Positions 11,288-23,499 of a stretch of 64,000 bases of DNA are shown piece by piece (the stretch's first letter is position 1; every line of letters starts with the position of its first letter). The translations under genes and the position numbers were made by a program. Under the pieces are notes generated by a model that saw only the letters and a list, made by a program, of their open reading frames with translations, did not search any database and was not told where the DNA came from. The stretch spans positions 9,758,501-9,822,500 of the forward strand of contig JAYKKT010000059.1 of assembly GCA_036023115.1 (NCBI GenBank), given 5' to 3'. The stretch comes from Brasenia schreberi. Taxonomy: Eukaryota; Streptophyta; Magnoliopsida; Nymphaeales; Cabombaceae.

Positions 11288-12664
11288 TTTCCATCTTGCA
11301 ATAAGCGCTGACCCATGCACACAATCGAACTCCATGCCTGGAGATGGATGGACGGTGACAATCTCCATTAACAGACACGACACGGGGGCCGAAGCGTCCA
11401 GTGGGAGCTCGTTGGCTGCTAATATATTTTGATATTTATTGCTAATATCTCTGGATTTTCGCTGCTGATTTTTTGTTATCTAGATATCTTTTACCAGTAT
11501 GAACTTGAGGTCCGTTCACTGTTAGCGAAATGAAGAAGGGATGAGGCTTGTTAGCAAAAGAGAGGAGGAGGATGCTAAAATGTCCCTTCGTCTTGCCTGA
11601 GAAAGAGTGAAGAGTGAGAAAATCTTAGCCTCGCATAATATCAGTTTCTGGGGATTGCCTTTGCTTTCTCTAAATCCGACCACCTTCGAACTTGGGCCAT
11701 CTTAAGGACCATAGTTACTGTTCTGACGCCGGTTTCCAGCCGGTTTCGGCCGGAAATCGAACCGCTAAGAGTATAAGTATGAACAGGGAGCTATTCTTAT
11801 GGCTGTCGTTCTTCCTCTGGGAGGATTGCCGAGAACCACCATTGTAAATTCACCATTTTCATCCAATTTCGCGACTCCCCCCCAATGTATATTGGCAAAA
11901 ATTCAGCTCAAGGGCCGCCCTTTCCGAGCCCGAGCGAGCCTGAAATTGCCGGAACCCGAGAGCAGGACAGGGTGGAAGACGACCAAAAAGGAGTGGAAGA
12001 GGGAGGCCACCGGAAACGATGGCAAATTGGGGATGCGTCATCCCAAATCGTCTTTGCCGGATCGCCATATCGTTAAGAAGCCTCTCTCTCTCTCTCTCCG
12101 TGGTTTCTTTATCATTCTTCATATGAATTCATTAGATTTTGAGGGTTGTTTCATGATTTAGGGTCACTCGCCTCGAACAAGAAGCTGTTGGTGCACTTTT
12201 ACTGGTCAAGGTGACTAATTTTGAGCGCAAATTCTACATACAGGGGTTTACTGATAGTAAATTGTGATGAACTCCGTTACATTTGCTTCCTTAGCTTTAA
12301 TCTTTCATTGGCTATATTTGTCAAACGGAAGGACTTTGTATTTGATGACATTCGCATCAAGCCCCTTCCTCGAAACTGATCAAATATGAAATAAATTATC
12401 TCATGATTGCCTGTTTACTGTTTCAGGAAAAATTAAAGGTTGCTGTTTTGGTTTCAAAAGCCGCATTTCAGTTTATTCATGGTAAGTTTTCATGTTCCTT
12501 CATGGTTGTCTTGATTCAAAAAACCAATTCTCTGTTGTGATCATTACTAAAACATTAAGTTTTCGTTCATTGTTCAGGTATTGGATGTTCTCCGATTGAG
12601 TATACTGTTCCTGATGAAGTTCAAGAAGCAGGTTTTCGGATATGTGCGGAGGAATTAGGTAGCA
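11288..12664 (+). repeat. tandem duplication, copy B (complete join to ACA exon 3)
   Basis: This is the second copy of the 1.375-kb unit. Here exon 3 continues into the ACA body (GSIVEDHDVKRLKFHGGVEG), so copy B represents the original context on the right and copy A the original context on the left. Two equal exon 2 copies (11050-11104, 12427-12481) are available for splicing. Including the truncated exon 3 of copy A would run transcripts into intron sequence. Confidence 0.93.
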
Positions 12665-14645
12665 TTGTCGAAGACCATGATGTGAAAAGGCTGAAATTCC
12701 ATGGTGGCGTAGAAGGCATATCAAACAAGCTTTGCGCGTCTTGCATTGAGGGGATTAATGCAACAAATGATGCTTTGAAAATCCGGGAAGACATCTTTGG
12801 AATCAATAGATTTACTGAGAGCCCTCCCCGAGGATTCTGGTTGTTTGTATGGGGACTGCAACAAGTGATTATCGCCAATCGTTACAATTCAAGGATTTAG
12901 ACAAAGAGAAGAAAAAGATTTCCATTCAGGTTACAAGAAATGGTTATAGGCAGAAACTGTCAATATATGATTTGCTTCCTGGTGATCTAGTTCACCTGTC
13001 TATCGGAGATCAAGTGCCGGCTGATGGATTATTTGTGTCTGGATTTTCTGTGTTGATTGATGAGTCAAGTTTAACTGGAGAGAGTGAGCCAGTGATGGTG
13101 ACTGCCCAAAATCCATTTCTTCTTTCTGGAACCAAGGTCCAAGATGGATCATGCACCATGTTGGTTACCACTGTGGGGATGAGGACCCAATGGGGTAAAC
13201 TGATGGCAACACTTAGTGAAGGAGGGGATGATGAAACCCCATTGCAGGTGAAACTGAATGGAGTTGCAACCATCATTGGGAAGATAGGCCTATTCTTTGC
13301 TGTGGTTACTTTTGCAGTTTTGGTGAAAGGACTCATGAGCCGCAAAATCCAAGAAGGAAGGTTCTGGAGGTGGTCTGGGGATGACGCTTTGGAGATGTTG
13401 GAATTCTTTGCTATTGCAGTTACCATAGTTGTTGTTGCTGTTCCAGAGGGGCTACCATTAGCAGTGACATTGAGCCTTGCGTTTGCAATGAAAGAAGATG
13501 ATGAATGACAAAGCCCTTGTTAGACACTTGGCAGCTTGTGAGACCATGGGATCAGCCACAACTATATGTAGTGACAAGACTGGGACACTTACAACCAACC
13601 GCATGACTGTTGTGAAAACATGCATTTGCATGAATAGCAAGGAAGTGAACACTAAGGACTCTAATTTGAGCTCTGAACTCCCAGATTCTGCTATGAAACT
13701 GTTGACAGTCAATATTTAATAACACTGGAGGAGAGGTTGTGGTTAACAGAAAAAGGTAAACGTGAGATTTTGGGGACACCAACAGAGTCAGCAATATTGG
13801 AGTTTGGCTTATCACTTGGTGGGGATTTTCAGGCAGAGAGACAAGCATGTAAACTTGTTAAAGCTGAGCCATTCAACTCTGAGAAGAAAAGAATGGGTGT
13901 GGTTTTGGAGCTCCCTGAAGAAGGTTTAAGAGCACATTGTAAAGGTGCTTCTGAAATAATTCTAGCTGCTTGTGACAAGGTGATCGACTCAAAAGGTGAT
14001 GTTATCTCCCTTGATGAAGAATCAAGTAATTATCTTAAGAGTACAATCAACCAGTTTGCCTCTGAGGCACTTAGAACTCTATGCCTTGCCTATATGGAAT
14101 TGGAAAACGGGTTCTCACCTGAAGACCCTATTCCTGTTTCTGGTTATACTTGTATTGGAGTTGTTGGTATCAAAGATCCAGTGCGTCCTGGTGTTAAGGA
14201 GTCTGTTGCAGTGTGCCGTTCTGCTGGAATTATGGTAAGGATGGTTACAGGTGACAATATTAATACTGCAAAAGCTATTGCCAGGGAATGTGGCATTTTA
14301 ACAGATGATGGCATAGCCATTGAAGGTCCAGATTTTAGAGAGAAGACTCAGGAGGAATTGTTTGAACTGATTCCCAAAATTCAGGTGCTTCATAGTTTCT
14401 ATATGCATAACATATTTGATTAATTCAATACTTAACAAGGGAAATGGTTGATGGTTGATGCTTTCAATAACACAATGTTTATTTATTTATTTTTTAAGGT
14501 TATGGCTAGATCCTCACCTTTAGACAAGCATACACTGGTGAAACACCTGCGTACCACGTTTGATGAAGTTGTTGCCGTGACTGGTGATGGAACAAATGAT
14601 GCACCAGCACTTCATGAGGCTGACATTGGACTTGCAATGGGAAAG

Positions 14646-16052
14646 TAGGAGAAAGGATAGGCTTTATGTACTCGACCAAGCCTTTACGAGTCACCAAATT
14701 CTTAGGTGTTCAAAGGTTCCATTATTAGCTACTTTCGTCTTTTCATCAAGTGACAGATAGCAAAGCTCCATTTTTGTTCTTTTGCTCAATAATCTTGAGG
14801 TGGAAATCAAACTAGAATGGTTGTCACCTTAGCAGTTGAACATGGAAGACACTAGTAATAGTATTTTCCAAAAATAGTCCCCACAAGCAAAAGTTGATGA
14901 AAAACAGCAAAAGTGAATAGGTTGTAAGCAATATGGCTGGCACACTGAATTCTTATTACTTTTGGAAAGGAATTGTAAAAAATTCTGGTCCTTAGTCAAC
15001 TGTGGAGGTTTAACTAGCTGGAAGTTTAGTTTCAATCAGAGTTATAAATACCATATCAGATACTGTATCATAAAGAGTTCCAACGAACAGTTATGATACA
15101 ACATGAACCAATTCTCCTTCTTCTTTCTTACACTAAAAAATAACAAAATACCCTAATCCCAAGATATAATAGCTGCAGTAATCTCCAACTATATCTTTAG
15201 CATGGTGTGAACTCTCGTACTTAATGTCCCAGTCAATTTTTTGATGGGACCTACTTCGAGATAACTTTATTCATATGAAAAGTATATGTTCTTGCATATT
15301 TTGAATTCCATGTTTCACATGCAGGTCGATTTTAGATGGGACTGATTTTTACACCTTGGAAGAGTTTCTATTCCTGAAACAGCTTTTAGAGGCAATGCAC
15401 TAGGGGTGTGATGTTAAGATGTTGGTACCATGTTGAAGTTATGTCACAACGGTTGGAAGCACTGACCTTTTTTTCTTTTTGGTCACAAGAGGAGGCCAAA
15501 GCCTAACACCCACACCCACACATGCACCCTCCGGGAGTTGAACTCCCCACCAGCAGCAATGGCGCTAGAGCACCCTGCTGTTGAGCTAACACTCTGGATG
15601 CAGGAAGCACTGATCTTTAGAATAATGCAACACACCTTGTTGTTATGGGGGGTTCACAGCTTTTGAAGAAATAAAAATGCACAAATTTCTACATGTTTTT
15701 CCTGCCTTTATATTCTCGTGTTCATGTTTAAACATAGATACTACCACCGTCTCTCAGACTGGTGATGACTTTTCTTCAAGTAATGGAACTTTAGAGCTGG
15801 CCGTCATCAGTTTTCCTTGTTATCTTTTAATTGCTGCAAATGCACACAATATTGCATGCATTCTCTCCACGCGCCCCTAACTTTTCATTTTATTTGAATT
15901 TAATTGTCTTTCTCTGTGCATCTTAGTATATGTTATGATATGGTATAAATACCCAGATCTTGTTTGCTAGTCTCTATGTGCATGACACCAATATTGTAGT
16001 GTATATCTTTGCATTGTTCCATCACCTTGATTGTAGTTGTGTTATGGTCCAG
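14646..16052 (+). other. aberrant intron 4 region of ACA pseudogene
   Basis: Exon 4 reads GLAMG and then runs into AAAGTAGGAGAAAGG with a stop. In ACA proteins the residues IAGTE follow before the intron, and exon 5 correctly resumes at [13 protein letters not shown] (16053). About five codons and the normal donor are therefore absent. The 1.4 kb in between has no coding signal. It includes the SINE at 15466-15602 and AT-rich sequence with no other feature I recognise. Confidence 0.7.
15466..15602 (-). mobile_element. tRNA-derived SINE with poly(A) tail and 11-bp target-site duplication
   Basis: On the minus strand the element contains a pol III A-box-like word TTAGCTCAACAGCAGGG (15589-15573) and a B-box-like word GAGTTCAACTCCC (about 15545-15533). 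It ends in an A-rich tail (15480-15466). It is flanked by GGAAGCACTGA at 15455-15465 and 15603-15613. A second, less complete member with the same 3' half (GTGTTAGGCTT, CCTC, CTTGT) and an A tail lies at 53202-53290. Confidence 0.75.
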
Positions 16053-17134
16053 GTTGCAAAAGAGAGTGCGGATGTTATTATATTGGATGATAACTTCTCC
16101 ACAATAGTCACTGTTGCTAAATGGGGCCGTTCTGTTTACATCAATATTCAGAAATTCGTACAGTTTCAGTTGACAGTAAATGTAGTTGCTCTTGTTATCA
16201 ATTTTACATCTGCTTGCCTAACAGGTATATCGTTTAGTGTTGTTATCAGCTTTGTATATCGAATCAATTCCTGATTGTTTCTTATGCAATTTTCAGGTAG
16301 TGCCCCTCTGACTGCCGTTCAGCTTCTCTGGGTTAACATGATCATGGATACACTGGGAGCACTTGCCTTAGCTACTGAGCCTCCAAAGGATGAGTTGATA
16401 AAAAGACCACCAGTTGGAAGGAAAGAAAACTTCATTAGCAATGTAATGTGGAGAAATATTCTGGGGCAGGCTGTGTATCAATTTATTGTAATATGGTATC
16501 TCCAAGCATATGGCAAGGAAGTATTTCAGCTAGATGGCCCAAATGCAGATCTGGCATTGAACACGCTGATTTTTAATTCTTTTGTGTTTTGCCAGGTAAA
16601 AAAATTTCGTAGTATCACATTCATACGCATTTACTACCAGTAAGTGTGAGTATTTTGATTCAAGAAGACGCGCCAGTTTCATAACAAGCCAAAAATAGAA
16701 GAAAAGTTTCACCTAAGTTTTCATTTCGTGGTTATCATTTTCATAGTCGATGTATCAAGTGTTCAGACAACTAATTTCTGTCGGTGGCATTTTATACTGC
16801 ATTCTTCACCTACAACTGTTTCGTACCTATTGTTTGAATAAGGTGCTTTGTAATGATGGCATCGGCTTGACCAGATTCACCTTCCATTTTGCAGGTTTTC
16901 AACGAAGTAAACTCCAGAGAGATGGAAAACATAAACGTGCTTGATGGAATGCTGGAGAATTATGTGTTTGTTGGTGTCCTATCATGTACAGTTGTTTTTC
17001 AGGTTGTAATAGTCGAGTGCCTTGGTGCTTTTGCAAGCACAACTCCTCTCACTTTAACGCAGTGGGTTGTATGCATCCTATTTGGCTTCCTTAGCATGCC
17101 AATTGCTGCTGCAGTTAAGATGATTCAGGTTTGA

Positions 17135-18776
17135 GTTTCAAATGACAGAAAAAAGACCGAGAAACCAATTGAGAAGGCAGTGGTTTCACGCCAATGGGAG
17201 CACAATAAGAAGCTTGAGGGCTGCCATCTGTTGATTCTTCGACTCTACAAGCGTTAATTTTCTGACAATGCATTGGCCTGGGAAGATCATTTTCACATAT
17301 TCAATTAAATTTCAGGTTATGTAGTTCTACAACACCTGATCTTTCTAGTTCCTTGTATCTGCTTGAAGTCTTGTTTAGTACCAAAGTTTTGTAACGGTTA
17401 AACAATAGCAAAAATTATTTGCATTTCTACTCTATTGTAGTGGCTGATGCACAGGCCACAGTGTACAGCTTTATTATTGAGGGAGTACACATTGATCCCC
17501 AATATTTTACTAGCATGTTTCTTGTATACCAAATGATATTTCAGGATTTTAAGTTTAGACAGGGAAGCCTGAAATAGGTACAAAATCCATTTATAAAGTG
17601 GCCGAACATGCTGAACAAGCAAAGGCTCTTGATTCTTGCATCTCTAACCTCTAACGCTGTTCATTCTATTCTCGTTAACCTCCATTTTTGTTCATTATTT
17701 TCTCGCTCACGCCGAGATAATCTGCAACCTGGACTAGGGAAATTCGATCTTGCCAAGTAAAACTATCTTGTGAAAATGAAACCTCTTGATGCATTGACGG
17801 CATCTGCACCATCCAACCAAATGGGTTAATATGCTTTGTCAAGATATATGCATGGAAATATTATATATGCTGAATGGTTTGAGCATATATGAGCCAAACT
17901 ATCATAAGTATGACTCCTTTGATCTTGTCTTCCCCCAATTTCATGGTTGTGTGGATTACTAAGCAGGTACAAAATTCCCAGTCAGCACCGAGAGTATCAC
18001 CTCATGGCATAGATTATGTGCTATATTGCCTCGTAACTTTTTATCACCATCTTCATAGTTGTTGAAGAATGATTTCCCAATAGAGAAAAGTACATAATAA
18101 GGTCTAGAGATGTCAAAATGGGCCTGATCTGGAGGCCAGGTCTGAAATTTATGGCCCATTTTCGGAGCATGGCCGTATGGCCCAGCCACTCTGACCCTGG
18201 GGGCCGACATTGGCTGCTCTTGCTTGCCTAGAAGGACAGGTATATATAGAGACAGAGAGACCGTGGTAAATGCACACATCACATCCATACTTAAACACGC
18301 TTGAGGATCTCAATCGTATGATCGAGAAGATAGAAACTTGAAAATCAAATTTGAAAAATAAAAAATTACTTTGGTACTTTTTTAGATACTATATGTGTAT
18401 TATTTTCTTTTTTATTTAAAGATCTCAACAATCTATCTCGTTGAAACTTTTAAGAATATTAGAGCACGGATGAGTGTGCTATATATATATATACTTACCC
18501 AAGCCAGATATAAAATATGGGCCGGACATCTCTACTAAGATCTCTCAACAGCAGCCCTCACATCACGGTAGTAAACTATCCTTGACTTCTCTTATAGGAT
18601 CTGAATCTCTAATCTATTAGTAAAATCAGTGCCGTTCAACGAACGTTTGAATTCCCAACCTGTCTCACTTGAACAACGCATGCCAGATCGCCGGGGTTTG
18701 GCAGTTAGAGCAACGCTAAATTATTCTTAACACCAAGAATTGCATAGTCATGAGCTTTTGCCTTATTATAGAAGCT
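17135..18776. other. ACA 3' flank and gene-free DNA
   Basis: The first few hundred bases are presumably the former ACA 3' UTR. The rest has no ORF of note. Around 18110-18240 there is a GGCCC-rich patch and at 18480-18492 a short (AT)n run. I see no other structure. Confidence 0.5.
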
Positions 18777-18960
18777 ACAACAACAACTAAGCATTTTTCA
18801 ATACAAGTTGGGGTTGGCTACATAGATTCTTTGTTTCCACAGAACCCTATCATATGACATGTTGGCAGTTAACTTCACATAAGCTAGATCATTCTTTATT
18901 GTTTCTTTCCAATACTTTTATGGTCTACTTATTCTTCTTTTAACATTTTCACAACAGTTT
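18777..18960 (-). mobile_element. 5'-truncated RTE LINE tail
   Basis: The minus strand matches the last 180 bases of the two larger RTE copies: TATTGGAAAGAAACAATAAA, GATCTAGCTTATG, TTAACTGCCAACATG, GTGGAAACAAAGAATC, then GCTTAGTTGTTGTTGT at the 3' end. Only the C-terminal and tail part is present, as expected for aborted reverse transcription. Confidence 0.8.
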
Positions 18961-18964
18961 TTCA

Positions 18965-20150
18965 TACTTATTATGGAAGTTAGAAAGGTAAAATGCCCAT
19001 TAACAATTAAGACTGGCTGCCTTCTAATATTAGGCATATGATTTGTAAGCCACTTTCAAAGAAGGATAATATAGAATTTATAGGGTCATTATCACGAGTC
19101 ACTATTACAAGGGTTGGGAAGGCCGATTAGTTACCTAGACAAGTAGAGGAACCAAAAACTAGTTCATCGGACATTGCTCACCTTCAAAGAGGACATGAAG
19201 CATGGGTCAACCTTTACATTTTGTTATTTTCAGTCTTAGTTGCAGCCCCTTTTCTTTTCTAGTTAATAAAGTTTTCTCTTTTGTTCTTCTTTGCTTTCTT
19301 TATAAGTTGGTTTCTTGCATTCAATTGCACAAATCAAACTTACTAGACCCAAAAGAAATATGCATTTGACTTAAAAATCCTTCAAAACTCTACGTGTGCA
19401 AAATTTCTTGGTTTTTGGCTCTCTAAAATGCTCGTCTCCTTTGCTTTCTGATGAATCAAGGATCACCCAAATCAAAGTTCGAATAGTTAAGATACGAAGA
19501 AAATAATCTGACTTCATCAGAAGCATCTGAGTTCTCGGTTGACAGTATGTCCTTTCCCAAGTAGAGATCATATTAGAGTTTTGCAGAGAGTGGAATGATC
19601 TTTTTAGAAGTTCTTTGGGTCTTCTTTTTGAAAGTCAAACATCGAGAAAATCTGAGTTTAAGGAGAAAGGAGCAGCCACTATGAGGAAACCTGATACTAG
19701 GTTGCTGACTGAATCCTGAAAATATTAAAACAATTTTGAAAAAATCTAATTCTTATAAGAATTACTTGATTTTTTGGTTCTTGGATAGAAACTTATTAAA
19801 AGTCATGCCAATCATAATTGCATTAAGAGTGATATAACTAAAATACTATGACATTGTCAAGTTGCCTACATGCAACCCAATTTCTATATGATTTTGACCC
19901 GATATTGAGAACCTCTTCAACTTTGACCCAAAATCAGTAGAAGGCTCCAAAAGGCCACTAGCACCTCTTCTTAGACCTTTCTCTAGACTAATTGGGCATA
20001 GGGACTCGTAGCTCCCCCAATCTTAGATAAACTCAATATTCTCTATGGAGGGCGGAGGTTAGCGCCCTTTAGCACACTTTTAGATTTGTGGCAAAAGCAA
20101 GATCTTTGTCATTCAAGGTTTTCTTTTTGGGTGGCACCCAATGAGACCAT
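18965..20150. repeat. ancient direct repeat, left copy (possible LTR)
   Basis: This non-coding stretch aligns in the same order and orientation with 21170-22115. Matching landmarks include the pair CTGCCTTCTAATATTAGGCA / CCGCCTTCTACTATTTGGCA. Others are TTCAATTGCA, GATACTAGGTTGCTGAC / GATGCTAGGTTGCCGAC, ACATGCAACC / GCATGCAACC, and TCATTCAAGG near the right ends. Divergence is large, with many small gaps. Two collinear copies separated by about 1 kb suggest LTRs of a very old non-coding retroelement; a segmental duplication is possible. Confidence 0.6.
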
Positions 20151-21169
20151 CAGATTCATTGCGATAAATTATTATTATTATTGGAACCGTCGATAACCAG
20201 AACTAATCGAAATGGTACCGAAATCATAAGCGGACTTAGGGACTCCCCGGTTCGGTTATGGTTCATAATTTTTATGAACCGGAACCTGCGGTTTTAAATC
20301 GCTCGTTAATAATATATATTGTACATATTTTAACACATATTGAGGCATGACTCAACGGTACAACACTATCTACCATTGGATCAGGCAGGAGTTTGTCTCC
20401 CGTGGGCCAACACTCCATTTTTACAAAAACATTACTGTTTTTTTAACCAGTTTGGGGGTGTCTCCCAAACCAAAACCAGACATATCTATTCATATACACT
20501 ATAGAAGAACCAAGAAATAGACGGCTTAATTGGTTGTCTATCTTTCGATAGATTTGAGTGGATGCTTAATGGATAACTACATGGTTGACAATTATGAGGT
20601 ATTGCAAACTAACAATTACTCGCTCGCCTTAGTATGACTACTTGGGAAGTTACAATAACAAAACCAACTTGAACTATGTAACCTTTGAATATTCAAACTA
20701 CTCTCCTAGAAATGGAATCGAATTAAGGCAAAGGATAAGATAAAAGATCAAGTTAAGCAGATACATAGCTTCATGAATATGAAACTTTCTTAGCATGAAG
20801 TTGACATCAATTGGAAGAAGTGACTTGGTGGATCTTGCCTTCGTGATATCTGGTCTGACTCCATGTCTTATATGACATATTCCTTGGATTATAGATAAAA
20901 TCATACGATAACTCAAAACTTTTTAAAATCAGTCGATTTTATACTCAACTAGGTTAAGGAAAAAAAGAACTTACTATACTTGGAGAGCAAGAAATGGCCG
21001 AGGGTTTGATGGAGTTCATCTTTTGATAGACACAAACTTAGTTAAGTTTTTGGCATTCCAGTAAAGTATGCAACACTTCAACCTGAATATGAATACTCTG
21101 TTAGGGAGGGAGGGTGGGTGGGTGCAAAGTGTTAAAACAAGAAATTTCATCATTACAAACTTTGCCTTA
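20151..21169. other. sequence between the two ancient repeats
   Basis: No coding domain is visible. An AT-rich part holds an ATT trinucleotide run (about 20170) and GGTTC/GAACC-rich words at 20250-20290. There is a possible degraded tRNA-like piece at 20340-20410 (TGACTCAACGGTA, GGAGTTTGTCTCCC). If the flanking repeats are LTRs, this would be the internal part of a non-autonomous element; no primer binding site or polypurine tract is clear. Confidence 0.4.
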
Positions 21170-22115
21170 TTATGAAAAGTGAAAATGTGAAAATAATGGC
21201 CCATTTAAAGTTATGAGTAACCCGCCTTCTACTATTTGGCATATGGTTTATGAACCTCTTTCAAGAAAAACTAATAAGATCACTATCACAGGACTTATGA
21301 GTTATTATTTTAGGAGTTGGAAAAGCTGATGGGACATGTAAAGAAATAGACAATTATAGAAACCATCTTATCTTCATCTATAAAAGGAGGTAGTTACTTA
21401 TCTTAAATGGGGATCCGAAGCATCAATTGACCTTTATTTTTCATCGTCTTCATTTCTAGTTGTGTCAGATTGGTGTTCCAACATTCAATTGCATAATCAA
21501 ACTTATCATCATCGACCCATCATAAATCTGTATAAAGTAAAATTTCATTAAATACCTATTTCTCAACAGATTTGTCTTGTTTTTAATTCTCCAAAAATCT
21601 TCGATAGGCCAAGAATCAAGCAAATTGGAGTTCAAATAGAAGAGTTGTAGCAAAACCAGCAAACATTCTCGGGAGTCTGATGCTAGGTTGCCGACAGAAT
21701 CCACCAAAAATGCAACCATTACCAGTCACCTGACTTTTAGTTCGTTCAATAGTTGAGTGTTAACCTTCTAACTCATCAATAATAATGTCAACCAAAGTTT
21801 TAGGCAAAACTACCGCAACCCTATTAAGTTGTTTGCATGCAACCGATTTTTTATCCGATTTTAACTCGAAATGGACAACCCCCAGAATTTTGGCATGATA
21901 TCAACTTAAAATCAGAAACCGCCATCACCTTTACCATAACCATTCTTTAGACTACTTTATTCAAGAAAGCCTAGAGACCCGCAAATCACCCAGTCCTCGA
22001 ACAAAATCAACGTTTGCTTTTGAGGGCGCAGGTAGCACCTTCAAGCATCCTCCCAAATCTGTGACCAAAGAGAGATCACTGTGTCATTCAAGGTGTTCCT
22101 TTTCAGTATATTCAC
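21170..22115. repeat. ancient direct repeat, right copy (possible LTR)
   Basis: Right partner of 18965-20150 and somewhat shorter because of internal deletions. It starts with CTTATTATGAAAAGTG (left copy CTTATTATGGAAGTTAG) and ends near GTGTCATTCAAGGTGTTCC. Confidence 0.6.
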
Positions 22116-23030
22116 ACAACAGAAGAGCTCCGTTTCATGAAAATTCAATAGCTATTTATTTCCTAGGTACGTCTTAAGCATGAAAACGCTCATTCTTCAG
22201 CCATAGAGACACTTCTGAATTGCGAGGTGCTCCTCGCACAAATGAAGGATTAACGTGGGCTTTTGTGGGTTGCTATAAAGATATGGTATGTAGAAACCAA
22301 GTTTCACCTTTCATCATGCAAGAACAACTACCTCATTGAGGAACACTGACAACAAAGAGAATATATTTCCTTCGCCTTGAAAAGAAACAGAAAGTGATAT
22401 GCATATATGACTTTCGAAGGATCATGCCTCCCTGGCACAGATTCATGAAGAATGGTAATGTTGTACCATGCATAAACTCTCCTTCATTCATGCTTCACCA
22501 ATTTGCCAACTGCAAGTATATATGTGTGTGTGTGTGTTTGTGTGCATGCGCGTGTAGCTGCTCTGATCAGTACCCACATTTAGTTACTTCTAGCTGAATC
22601 ATAATCGCAATTAGGTATGGAACCTCTGCCATCGAGTTGTAGTTTTCTTCTTTCCGTATTTACTCCATGTCACTGCATTACGATCGTCAGCATCATTTTG
22701 GACAACAGGCAAACTGAATGGGAACAATGTGAGTGTGCAAATGGACACTGGATGCACACACAACTTCACAAGGGACGATGCCGTGTTCTTGTGAGAGTGC
22801 ACGTTTCCAAGTGATGGCTGAAGAGATAAGCTAACATAGAGCGAAGATCAACCAAATCGCTATTTGCTGCAGTACAAAGCCCTGATGCAAGGTTCGGAAA
22901 CATGGGAAGGTTACTTTTTAAGCAGCTAGCATTAGTGTACTTGTGTGTGAAAGAGTTATTAGGGTTTGCAAATCTTGTCCTAATATTGGGTTCAGGTCGA
23001 GTCGCTTTGGGTTGGGTCAAAACAAAGTTT

Positions 23031-23076
23031 CTCTCTCTCTCTCTCTCTCTCGATATATATATATATATATATATAT
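23031..23076. repeat. compound (CT)n(AT)n microsatellite
   Basis: A run of about ten CT units is followed, after CG, by about twelve AT units. It directly precedes a tRNA-like repeat piece. Confidence 0.95.
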
Positions 23077-23247
23077 CACACTCGAACTGACCTTCAAGTT
23101 GAAGGTCTCCAGTTCGATTGCCCGGGGTGCGCACCACACAACAAGGGTCTTTTACCGCAGCTTGCCAACCAAGAAGAAAGAATCTGAAACTCAATCATGT
23201 ATAGATTGTCATAATTTTTTTAATAGTAACTGTGTTATATTATCTAG

Positions 23248-23391
<144 letters not shown>

Positions 23392-23499
23392 TGAATCTGA
23401 TTCAGATCCAAACCCGATAAGGCCATCCATTTCACACGTTCAGTTGGGTGAAAACTCGAGTGCATCCATATGCTATCCAATTGATCCAGTAAAGACCCA

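Larger units (their letters stand above)
6217..17134 (+). pseudogene. ACA1-like: plant autoinhibited Ca2+-ATPase (P2B type, ACA1/ACA2-like), degraded
   Basis: Family role: a P-type pump moving Ca2+ out of the cytosol with ATP, held inactive by an N-terminal calmodulin-binding region. Exons seen: 1 at 6217-6393 (MESYLNENFGG, basic region RRFRFTANLSKR); 2 at 11050-11104 and again at 12427-12481; 3 at 12578-14384; 4 from 14499 to about 14645; 5 at 16053-16224; 6 at 16297-16595; 7 at 16895-17134. Splice borders are mostly canonical. Catalytic marks remain: PEGLPLAVTL, the phosphorylation loop SDKTGT (Asp at 13573-13575), [11 protein letters not shown] and VNMIMDTLGALALATEPP. Damage: about 48 codons for membrane segments 1-2 are missing at about 12850 with a frame shift. 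Further one-base-type shifts lie at about 13490, 13690 and 13750. Exon 4 lacks its last codons (expected IAGTE) and donor. A truncated second exon 3 copy sits at 11201-11287. A full-length pump (about 1,010 residues) cannot be made from this sequence. Assembly error is the main alternative. Confidence 0.9.

Noticed and set aside
22766..23194. 142-codon minus-strand ORF and 110-codon plus-strand ORF over the CT/AT microsatellite
   Set aside because: Created by simple repeats (Ser-Leu, Arg-Glu, Ile-Tyr runs) and SINE-like DNA; no domain.
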